Assembly: GCF_002086515.1 (NCBI RefSeq)
Contig: NZ_MVHH01000037.1
Location: forward strand, 1 to 39,781
DNA length: 39,781 bases
Origin: Mycolicibacter arupensis
GTDB taxonomy: Bacteria > Actinomycetota > Actinomycetes > Mycobacteriales > Mycobacteriaceae
Direction of reading: 5' to 3'
Shown here: positions 9,544 through 16,725 of the stretch, in pieces
How the letters are laid out: every line of letters starts with the position of its first letter
Position numbering within the stretch: the first letter of the stretch is position 1
The notes under the pieces: model-generated
Database searches by the model: none
Told to the model about the DNA's origin: nothing
Seen by the model: the letters and a program-made list of their open reading frames with translations, nothing else
Translations under genes and position numbers: made by a program

Positions 9544-11160
9544 ATGGCCAACGCCAAGACAGTCCACGAAGTCACCTATGACCTGCTCCGGTCACTGGGG
9601 CTGACCACGGTGTTCGGTAACCCCGGGTCGACCGAACAGACTTTCCTGCAGAACTTCCCGGAGGACTTCAGCTATGTGCTGGGCCTGCAGGAGGCTTCGG
9701 TGTTGGCCATGGCCGATGGCTTCGCCCAGGCCACGGGCGAACCTGCGCTGGTTAATCTTCACACCGCGGCCGGCACCGGCAACGCGATGGGAAGCCTCGT
9801 CGCGGCATACCGGGCCAATACCCCGCTGATCGTCACAGCCGGTCAGCAGACCCGCGAGATGTCCCTGTGCGACCCCTATTTGAACAATCCAGATGCGACA
9901 CTGATGCCTCGGCCATGGGTCAAGTGGTCCTACGAGCCGGCGCGCGCCGAGGATGTGCCTGCTGCTTTCATGCAGGCTTACGCGGTGGCGACCCAGCCCC
10001 CAGCCGGCCCGGTGTTCCTGTCGATTCCGTTGGACGACTGGAACAAGCCGGCGCTGGGGCCTGCGGTGTTGCGGACGGTGAGCCGGCGGGTGCAGCCGGA
10101 CGAGGATCGGATACGAGTCTTCGCGGACAGGATCAGCGCGGCCCAGCGCCCACTGCTGGTGCTGGGCCCCGAGGTGGATCGTGCTGGAGCCTGGGATGCC
10201 GGTATCGCCTTCGCGGAGAAACTTCGCGCACCGGTTCGCGGCGGTCCACTATCGGACCGGTGTTCGTTCCCCGAGGACCATCCGTTCTACGGCGGCCCGC
10301 TTCCGCTGACGATAGCCGGCATCAGCGAAGCGTTGTCCGGCCACGATCTGGTCATCGTGATCGGCGCCCAGGTGTTTCGTTACTACCCGTTTGTCGCCGG
10401 CGACTACCTGCCCGCGGGCACCGAACTGCTCCAGGTGACAGCCGACCCCCACCTTGCCGCGGCAGCGCCGGTGGGTGACAGCCTTATCGGCGACGTGGGG
10501 ATAGTGCTCGACCAATTGCGCAGCCTTGTCGAGGTGCCGACCAACCGGCAGGCGCCCGCAGGTCTGACCAGACCAGCGCACGGCGATCTCCCGGTCTCCT
10601 CGGCGCCGCTGCTACCCGGAGACCTCTACGCGGCGCTCAGCTCGGTCAAGCCCGACGATGCTGCGGTGGTAATGGAGTCGACCTCCACGCTGGCGGAACT
10701 GATCACATGGTGGCCGACCCGACGGCCGGGCAGCTTCTTCGCCACGGGCAGCGGGGGCATCGGCTGGGGGGTGCCAGCGGCGGTGGGCATCGCGCTGGGG
10801 GACCGGGCCCGCGGGGTGAGACGGACGATCGTGGCCTCGATCGGCGACGGCTCTTTCCAGTACTCGATACAGGCCATCTGGACGGCCGCGCAGCACAAGT
10901 TGCCCATCGTGTTCGTGGTGCAGCGCAATGGCGAGTACGCGGTTCTCAAATCGTTCGCGCTTCTCGAAGAGACTCCTCAGGTACCCGGAATGGACCTGCC
11001 CGGCCTCGACATCGGTTCTTTGGCGCAAGGTTTCGGTTGCCGCACCGTCACTGTGGATGGCACCGAGGGACTGGTCTCGGAATTCAAAGCCGCTCTGGAG
11101 GCCGACGGGCCCACCGTCCTGGTGGTACCCACCCAGCCGCAACTGCCGTTCTTGGGGTGA
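9544..11160 (+). CDS. mdlC: Benzoylformate-decarboxylase-like ThDP enzyme
   Basis: This thiamine-diphosphate enzyme should non-oxidatively decarboxylate a 2-oxoacid to an aldehyde. The 538 residues follow Pseudomonas MdlC over the whole length: GNPGS near residue 29, LQEA with the ThDP-activating glutamate (Glu50), NLHTAAGTGNAMG with the active-site histidine (His73), the GQQTR and WSYEPA segments, and the C-terminal ThDP/Mg motif GDGSFQYS with the Asn of QRNGEY. The second catalytic histidine of MdlC (His281, in FRYHQY) is Tyr here (FRYYPF). ATG 9544 was preferred because GAAGGG lies 10 nt upstream; ATG 9526 would add six residues. It heads an operon with the tautomerase (3 nt gap) and the flavoprotein. 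A substrate other than benzoylformate, such as an aliphatic or substituted aryl 2-oxoacid, is possible. Confidence 0.85.
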   Translation: MANAKTVHEVTYDLLRSLGLTTVFGNPGSTEQTFLQNFPEDFSYVLGLQEASVLAMADGFAQATGEPALVNLHTAAGTGNAMGSLVAAYRANTPLIVTAGQQTREMSLCDPYLNNPDATLMPRPWVKWSYEPARAEDVPAAFMQAYAVATQPPAGPVFLSIPLDDWNKPALGPAVLRTVSRRVQPDEDRIRVFADRISAAQRPLLVLGPEVDRAGAWDAGIAFAEKLRAPVRGGPLSDRCSFPEDHPFYGGPLPLTIAGISEALSGHDLVIVIGAQVFRYYPFVAGDYLPAGTELLQVTADPHLAAAAPVGDSLIGDVGIVLDQLRSLVEVPTNRQAPAGLTRPAHGDLPVSSAPLLPGDLYAALSSVKPDDAAVVMESTSTLAELITWWPTRRPGSFFATGSGGIGWGVPAAVGIALGDRARGVRRTIVASIGDGSFQYSIQAIWTAAQHKLPIVFVVQRNGEYAVLKSFALLEETPQVPGMDLPGLDIGSLAQGFGCRTVTVDGTEGLVSEFKAALEADGPTVLVVPTQPQLPFLG

Positions 11161-11163
11161 GCT

Positions 11164-11571
11164 ATGCCTGTTTACACGTGCACGACGGTCCAAGAGACAC
11201 TCGGTGCCGACACCAAGGCTGAACTGGCCGCGGAGATCACCCGGGTCCACTCGATGATCAACCATGTTCCCGGCACCTACGTCAACGTCGTCTTCCATGA
11301 GCTGGCACCCGAGAACGCCTACACCGACGGACTTCCCGCGCACCCACTTCTGATCAACGGCTGGGTGCGTACCGGGCACCCTGCGGCCCAGAGCAGTCAA
11401 CTGGTCGCGGAGGTGGCCGCGGCTGCGACGCGAGTGACGGGAATCCCAGCCAAGCGAGTCTTGGTCGTCATTCAGAACAGTCCGGCGCATTTCGCCATCG
11501 AAGGTGGCCGGGTGCTTCCCGAGCCGGGGGAGGAACAAGCGTGGCTACACGAGCAACAAGGCGCCGACTGA
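11164..11571 (+). CDS. Tautomerase-superfamily protein, cis-CaaD-like
   Basis: This 135-residue protein starts MPVYTCTT, so Pro1 becomes the N-terminal catalytic base after Met removal. It aligns without large gaps to the cis-3-chloroacrylic acid dehalogenase branch of the tautomerase superfamily. Counting from Pro1 it keeps His28, an Arg at 68 (cis-CaaD Arg70) and a Glu at 112 (Glu114). The second arginine (Arg73) is His and Tyr103 is Val. That residue pattern suggests a tautomerase or hydratase of an unsaturated or 2-oxo acid rather than an efficient dehalogenase. It probably acts as a small cytoplasmic oligomer. It sits 3 nt after the decarboxylase stop and 1 nt before the flavoprotein ATG, so translational coupling is likely. 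It may set the enol/keto form of the 2-oxoacid handled by its neighbours (inference). Confidence 0.82.
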   Translation: MPVYTCTTVQETLGADTKAELAAEITRVHSMINHVPGTYVNVVFHELAPENAYTDGLPAHPLLINGWVRTGHPAAQSSQLVAEVAAAATRVTGIPAKRVLVVIQNSPAHFAIEGGRVLPEPGEEQAWLHEQQGAD

Positions 11572-11572
11572 G

Positions 11573-13444
11573 ATGACCACCCAAGCCTCCTCGCAGACAC
11601 CGACACCGCACGGTGCCCTTGAGCGGTTCGCCGACGCGGTCGCCGCCTACGCTGCGGTGGACAGCGATGCGGACCTTCGCGCCGAACGGGGTTGCGACTA
11701 CTGGGGCGCCGGGGCGGTACCAGGCTTGCTGCTGGTGCCGCACGGCCGAGACGACCTCGCACCGATCATGCGCCTGGCCGCCGAGCACCACGTACCGATC
11801 GTCCCGCGCGGTGGGGCGTCGAACTGTTCGGGGGGAATGATGCCCACCGGTGGCAGCGTCCTGATCGACCTGTCTGCACTCAACGAGATCCTCGATATCG
11901 ATGTGGAGAACCGTAGAGCCCGAGTGGAGCCCGGAGTGATCAACTCGGCCCTACAAGCCGCCGTGGCGCCCCATGGGCTGTGCTTCTCACCTGATCCCGT
12001 ATCGGCGCATATCGCCACCGTGGCCGGAAACATCATTGAAAACGCGGGCGGCCCGCACGCCTTGAAGTACGGCGTCACCTATAACCACATCCTCAGCGTC
12101 AGCGTCGCGCTACCCGACGGGGCCACTGCGACCTTGAGCGTCGAAGACGACGGGCCCGACCTGCTCGGCGTGCTCATCGGATCGGAGGGCACGCTGGGCA
12201 TCATCACCGAGGCCACCGTTGCGTTGCGGCCGATCGCCGAGGTGACCCACAGCCTGATGGGCGCTTTTGCCTCTGCCAGAGACGCCGCGAACACCATCTC
12301 GGACATCATCGCGACCGGCGTGGTGCCCGCCGCAATAGAGTGGCTTGACCGAGCCGGCATCGCTGGTCTGCAGCAGTTCTACGACACCGGGTATCCGCTG
12401 GACGCCGAATCGATCGTGCTGATCGACGTCGACGGCCCCCCGGCAGAGGTGCTGCGTGAGCAGGCAGTCGTGGAAAGGGTACTGCGCGAGCGGGCGACCG
12501 AAGTGCGCATCGCCGACGACGAGAAGGGCCGTGAGGCACTGTGGTACGGCCGCCTCAACGCTCCCAACTCGGTCGTGCAGAGCGGCAAGGGCTTCTTCAT
12601 CGGCGACGTCACCGTTCCCCGCGATCGCATCCCCGATATGCAGGCCGCGATTCAGGCTGCAGCCGAACGTCATTCGGACGGTCTGTTGTTCATCGCGGTC
12701 TGCGGCCACGCGGGGGATGGGGACCTGCATCCCACGACGTTCTACGACAAGGACAACCCGCTTGCGGCATCGGCGCTGGAAGCCGCGAACTGCGAGATCG
12801 TGCAAGCGGCATTGGATTTCGGCGGGACGCTAACCGGCGAACATGGTGTCGGAACCGAGAAGATCCCGTTCATGCGGAAACGCTTCACTGCCGTCGAGAT
12901 CGCTGCGCAGCGTTCGATCAAGAAGGCATTCGATCCCGAAGGAATCCTCAATCCAGGGGTCATGCTGCCTGACAGGGTTCCCGAAGAACCTGACACCAGC
13001 AGATTCGGAGCCGCGGTTCACGCCGCCCTCAAGGGGACTCTGGTGCCCGATCCGGACCTTCCATTGACCGTTGGCGGCCACACGGATATCCGAGTCAACC
13101 TCGACAACCTCAGCCTCGTGGTCGGTGCCGACGCCACGCTCGAGTCGATCAACCGCCACCTCGATGAGCGTGGAGTCCTGTGCTCGGCCGTCCCGCGTAC
13201 GGGCGGCCAAGACCGCGCCATCGGAGGGTTGGTCGCCACCGCAGAGGGCACTGAACGAGCTCAGATCAGGCACGCACTGCTCGGAGCCGACGTCACCGTG
13301 ATCGATGGGAATGCTCCGGCCCGATTCGGCGGCGAGACCATGAAGGATGTCGCGGGTTACGACACCAAACGGCTCTACATCGGTGGGCGCGGCGCCTTCG
13401 GAGCCCTGACCGCACTGATCTTCAAGATCAAGGTGTCGACTTAG
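11573..13444 (+). CDS. FAD-linked 2-hydroxyacid oxidase/dehydrogenase, GlcD-GlcE fusion
   Basis: This is a 623-residue flavoprotein of the vanillyl-alcohol-oxidase/GlcD type, expected to oxidise a 2-hydroxyacid to a 2-oxoacid. Residues 45-220 form the PCMH FAD-binding domain (PRGGASNCSGG at 79-89, GNIIENAGGPHALKYG near 152-167, IGSEGTLGI near 202-210). Residues about 225-465 form the FAD-oxidase C domain with GHAGDGDLHP (378-387), GEHGVGTEK (422-430) and NPG (460-462). An extra 120-residue C-terminal segment resembles part of GlcE: it has VVGADATLES and the GlcE-type FGGETMKDVAGYDTKRL (585-601). The start at ATG 11573 directly follows the tautomerase stop; an in-frame reading from 11504 gives no family-like sequence. 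It is the last gene of the operon and would make the 2-oxoacid consumed by the decarboxylase. The fusion is unusual and the GlcE part is incomplete. Confidence 0.87.
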   Translation: MTTQASSQTPTPHGALERFADAVAAYAAVDSDADLRAERGCDYWGAGAVPGLLLVPHGRDDLAPIMRLAAEHHVPIVPRGGASNCSGGMMPTGGSVLIDLSALNEILDIDVENRRARVEPGVINSALQAAVAPHGLCFSPDPVSAHIATVAGNIIENAGGPHALKYGVTYNHILSVSVALPDGATATLSVEDDGPDLLGVLIGSEGTLGIITEATVALRPIAEVTHSLMGAFASARDAANTISDIIATGVVPAAIEWLDRAGIAGLQQFYDTGYPLDAESIVLIDVDGPPAEVLREQAVVERVLRERATEVRIADDEKGREALWYGRLNAPNSVVQSGKGFFIGDVTVPRDRIPDMQAAIQAAAERHSDGLLFIAVCGHAGDGDLHPTTFYDKDNPLAASALEAANCEIVQAALDFGGTLTGEHGVGTEKIPFMRKRFTAVEIAAQRSIKKAFDPEGILNPGVMLPDRVPEEPDTSRFGAAVHAALKGTLVPDPDLPLTVGGHTDIRVNLDNLSLVVGADATLESINRHLDERGVLCSAVPRTGGQDRAIGGLVATAEGTERAQIRHALLGADVTVIDGNAPARFGGETMKDVAGYDTKRLYIGGRGAFGALTALIFKIKVST

Positions 13445-13514
13445 GCCGCCGCGGCGCGCGCCAAACGTCGCGTCAAACACCGCATCGTCACCGGCTGTGA
13501 GCGACGATTGATCG

Positions 13515-14474
13515 ATGCGGTGGGTGACGTATCGAGGCGAAGACGGTGAGCGCACCGGTGTGCTGGACGGCGAGGTGATCCATGCTTGTGCACCCGGGGT
13601 GACCCTGCTGGAGTTGATCCGGCTCGGCCCGGACGGCCTGCGGGAAACCGGCGAGCGGGTGCTGAAGGCGCCATCGGCGACGGTGCGGGCCGACGAGGTG
13701 GTGCTGCGGGCGCCTATCCCTCGCCCGCCGTCGATCCGCGACAGCCTGGGCTTCCTGGAACATATGCGTAACTGCCTGGCCGCCACCGGTCGCAGCCGCA
13801 CCCTCGATGACACCTGGTACCGGATACCGGCGTTCTATTTCGCCTGCCCGGCAACGGTTCTGGGCCCCTACGACGACGCACCCATGGCGCCGGGCAGCGT
13901 CTGTCAGGACTTTGAACTGGAGATCGCCGCGATCATCGGCACTGCCGCAGCGGATCTGTCGGTGGAACAGGCCGAACAAGCCATCATCGGCTACACGATC
14001 TTCAACGACTGGTCTGCGCGGGACCTGCAGGCGCAGGAGGGCGTGCTGGCGATCGGGCAGGCCAAGGGCAAGGACAGCGGCGTCACCCTGGGGCCCTATC
14101 TGGTCACCCCCGATGAGTTGGAGCCGTACCGCCGCGACGGCAGACTCAGCCTGCACGCCACCGCGATCGTCAATGACGTGATCATCGGGACCGGCTCGAC
14201 CGAGGCCATGGACTGGAGCTTCGGCGAGATCATCAGCTACGCCTCGCGCGGCGTAATGCTGGAACCGGGGGATGTCTTCGGGTCCGGCACGGTGCCGACA
14301 TGCACGCTGCTGGAACACCTCGACCCCGCACTGTCGCAACCGTTCCCGGGCTGGCTGAGTGACTCAGACGTGGTGACCCTGCAGGTGCAGGGGCTCGGCG
14401 AGGTACGCCAAACGGTGCGCGCCAGCGCTCCGCCGATACCTCTGGCGGAGCGCCCGCGGCCCCAGACCAGCTAG
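13515..14474 (+). CDS. Fumarylacetoacetate hydrolase (FAH) family protein
   Basis: FAH-family enzymes hydrolyse, decarboxylate or isomerise beta-diketo or 2-oxo acids using Mg2+ or Mn2+. In the 319 residues the metal-binding pattern is visible as DFELE (Asp132, Glu134, Glu136) and FNDWSARDLQ (Asp165). These are followed by the family's GxxKxxDSGVTLGPYLVTPDE stretch and the SFGEIISYAS and GDVFGSGTVPT motifs. The N-terminal 70 residues are a small lid-type domain. By position after ligD it corresponds to the FAH half of M. tuberculosis Rv0939, which by recall carries an extra cyclase-like domain not present here. It lies 70 nt after the flavoprotein and could be used with the upstream ring- or side-chain-degrading operon, but it may be independent. 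Its stop shares the bases CTAG with the stop of the convergent glycosidase gene. Confidence 0.9.
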   Translation: MRWVTYRGEDGERTGVLDGEVIHACAPGVTLLELIRLGPDGLRETGERVLKAPSATVRADEVVLRAPIPRPPSIRDSLGFLEHMRNCLAATGRSRTLDDTWYRIPAFYFACPATVLGPYDDAPMAPGSVCQDFELEIAAIIGTAAADLSVEQAEQAIIGYTIFNDWSARDLQAQEGVLAIGQAKGKDSGVTLGPYLVTPDELEPYRRDGRLSLHATAIVNDVIIGTGSTEAMDWSFGEIISYASRGVMLEPGDVFGSGTVPTCTLLEHLDPALSQPFPGWLSDSDVVTLQVQGLGEVRQTVRASAPPIPLAERPRPQTS

Positions 14475-16588
14475 ATCCGGATCACCCTGATGCTGATGCT
14501 GGAGGCGTCGCCGTTGGATCCGATGGTCAGCAGTGGCGAATTGGGTGCTGAGGTGACGGTTCCTCCGGTGACCTCCACCATGTAGCCGTTGGGGAAGTGG
14601 TTGGCGGGCACGGCGATGGTGGTTTCCGAGCCTGCGCCGAATATGCCGGAGCCGTCGGCGCGGTCGGTGGTGTAGCTGAAGGTGAACTCGCCGTTGTTGA
14701 AGGAGATGCCGGTCGGGATGCCCGAGATCGCCTGGGGGTAGGGCTGGGCCAGGAGGTCGAGTTTGTCCCAGTTGACGTTGTCGCCGACCGGGGGCAGGTT
14801 GGTGTCGTAGACCAGTGCCTGGTCCTCCGGCGACGCGCTGGTGATGTCCTTGCCGGTGTAGGCCCATGCCGCCCAACCGAGCAGGTTCTGGTTCGATCCG
14901 ACCAGGCTGGCGTCGATGGCCCCGAGGTTGTTGGTGGCGCCGAACTCGCTCAGCCACCCCGGAACGTTGTTCTCCTCCATGTAGTCGTTGGCGTAGCCGA
15001 AGACGATGTCGGCGTTCCAGTCGCAGCCGAAGCTGGAGCCGGGGATCAGCGACGTGGTGACGCAGTAGTGGTGGAATGAGAACACCGAGTTCTCGTCGTT
15101 TACCGCTCCCAGGTGGGTGGGCACCGGCAGGCTGCCGAACAGCGTGTTGGGCTCGTAGAACACCGTCTTGTTCGGGTCGACCGAGCGGATGGCTGCGATG
15201 ATCTGGTCGTAGAACGGGGTCAGCTGCTGCGAGTCGAAGTAGGGGTTGCCCAAGATGCTGCCCAGGGCCTGGGAGCCCGCCCACGGCTCGTTCATGATCT
15301 CGTAGCCGGCAACGTTCTCGTTGCCCTTGAAGTAGTTCGCCACCGCCTGCCACATGATCCCGTAGTGGTTCTGCAGACCGATCCCGTCGGGCGCCTTCTC
15401 GTTGCCCCAGAACGCGTCCCAGGCGTAGTTCTGCGCCGGGCTCACCGGGTACGTCCCCGGGAAGCCCACACCGATGTGCGGCAGCCCACCGGTCAGAACA
15501 GCCCAGTCGGGGGCACCCTCCCCGCCGAACTGCTCGCTGTAGAGGTCCTGGTGCATGTCGAGCACGACCTGGATGTTGTAGCGCCCCAGGATCTCGACGG
15601 TGTTCTCGATGGAGGCCAGGTAGTTGTAGTCGATGACGCCGGGTTGCGGTTGGACGCCGGCCCAGATGACGCCCAGGCGGACGACGTTGAAGCCGTTGGC
15701 GGCCAGGAAGGCGGCGTCCTTCTCGCCGAAGCCGTCGGCGGAGGGCTCATACGGGGGGATCTTGTAGACCTGGTTGAGTCCACGCAGCAGCACGACTTGG
15801 CCGTCACTGTTGGTGAGCCAGCCGTTGGACACCTCGACCGGTGCGGGGACGGTGCCGGTGTAGCCGTCAGGCAGCGAGCCGAATGCGCCTACGGCGCCGT
15901 GGGTTCCGTCGAGCAGTCCGGCGGTTCCGCCGACGCCGCCGAGGGCGGGCAGCCCAGCCGCGGTGGGGCCGTCACCGGCGTCACCGCCTGCGCCGCCGTT
16001 GCCGAAGAGCCAGCCGGCGGCTCCGCCGTCGCCGCCTGCGGCACCTGCGCCGCCGTCTCCGCCTGCGCCGCCGTTGCCGAGGATTCCCAGGGCGGCGCCG
16101 CCGGCGCCGCCGGCGACACCGTCGGTGGTGCTGTCCCAGCCTGCGCCGCCGTTGCCGAAGATCCAGCCGCCGGCGCCGCCGTTGGGGTTGTCTTCGGTGC
16201 CGTCGGCGCCGTTGCCGATCACGGTGGATCGGAAGATGGAGTTGATGACGCCGTTGACCTGGCTGCCGAATTCGCTGTCGATCCACTTCTCGGCCAGGCT
16301 GTAGAGCCCGGCGTAGGGGTCGAAGTCAAACGCCAAGGCAGTGCTCGGCTCGGCCAGCGCGGCGAACGCGCTGTCCCAGTGGGCCGGGGACAAGAAGGTG
16401 TCCCAGGCGGAAGTGTCCAGCACCGCTTCCGCGTCCAGGGCGCCCGCGGAGCTGACGAACGGCGCGAACAACACGTCCATCATGTCTTCGAGATCGGCGT
16501 GAGCCGGCGCGGTCATGGGAGCGATCGCCATGAACGCGGCGATACCGACAACCTTGCTGCCCACAACCTTGCTGCGGTGACGAGACAT
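14471..16588 (-). CDS. Secreted GH5 endoglycoceramidase-like hydrolase with PGRS-like linker (copy A)
   Basis: This is a 705-residue exported glycoside hydrolase. A signal peptide covers residues 1-31 (basic SRHRSK start, hydrophobic core, PAHA before the predicted cut). An acidic/aromatic N-terminal module (32-125) is followed by a glycine-rich PGRS-like linker (about 122-235) built of NGGAGG units. The GH5 domain begins near 250 (VEVSNGWL) with RGLNQVYKIPPYEP, GFNVVRLGV and DMHQDLY. Its acid/base is Glu434 in MNEPWAG and its nucleophile Glu548 in LSEFGATNN. The core resembles actinobacterial endoglycosylceramidases more than plain cellulases. A C-terminal beta-rich domain of about 100 residues follows. 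ATG 16588 has GGAAGG 9 nt upstream. There is no PE domain. It is a tandem paralogue of the next gene. Substrate (glycolipid or beta-glucan) is inferred. Confidence 0.88.
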   Translation of the reverse strand: MSRHRSKVVGSKVVGIAAFMAIAPMTAPAHADLEDMMDVLFAPFVSSAGALDAEAVLDTSAWDTFLSPAHWDSAFAALAEPSTALAFDFDPYAGLYSLAEKWIDSEFGSQVNGVINSIFRSTVIGNGADGTEDNPNGGAGGWIFGNGGAGWDSTTDGVAGGAGGAALGILGNGGAGGDGGAGAAGGDGGAAGWLFGNGGAGGDAGDGPTAAGLPALGGVGGTAGLLDGTHGAVGAFGSLPDGYTGTVPAPVEVSNGWLTNSDGQVVLLRGLNQVYKIPPYEPSADGFGEKDAAFLAANGFNVVRLGVIWAGVQPQPGVIDYNYLASIENTVEILGRYNIQVVLDMHQDLYSEQFGGEGAPDWAVLTGGLPHIGVGFPGTYPVSPAQNYAWDAFWGNEKAPDGIGLQNHYGIMWQAVANYFKGNENVAGYEIMNEPWAGSQALGSILGNPYFDSQQLTPFYDQIIAAIRSVDPNKTVFYEPNTLFGSLPVPTHLGAVNDENSVFSFHHYCVTTSLIPGSSFGCDWNADIVFGYANDYMEENNVPGWLSEFGATNNLGAIDASLVGSNQNLLGWAAWAYTGKDITSASPEDQALVYDTNLPPVGDNVNWDKLDLLAQPYPQAISGIPTGISFNNGEFTFSYTTDRADGSGIFGAGSETTIAVPANHFPNGYMVEVTGGTVTSAPNSPLLTIGSNGDASSISIRVIRI
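15871..16225 (-). repeat. PGRS-like glycine-rich repeat region, copy A
   Basis: This is the coding repeat for about 118 residues rich in Gly-Gly-Ala and Asn-Gly-Gly units (IFGNGGAG, ILGNGGAGGD, LFGNGGAGGD). It resembles the PGRS repeats of mycobacterial PE-PGRS proteins but lies in a signal-peptide protein. It is nearly identical at DNA level to the matching part of copy B at about 18126-18480. Confidence 0.85.
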
Positions 16589-16725
16589 CTCGACAAACCT
16601 TCCGACCGAACCGATCACGTTTTCTTAAGTCTGTCTGAGAAGGTAAACGAGTTACTTAGCCTGTGCAAGGCGGCGGCCTAGGCGCCGCGGAGTGTCGGTC
16701 CCGTGCACGTTGGCAGCCCTGCCGG

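Noticed and set aside
14471..14474. Four-base tail-to-tail overlap (CTAG) of the FAH and GH5 stop codons
   Set aside because: A neat coincidence of the palindrome CTAG serving as TAG on both strands, common between convergent genes; no function is implied.
15871..16225. Repeats as a CRISPR array
   Set aside because: Units are short, in-frame glycine codons of uneven length with no unique spacers and no cas genes.
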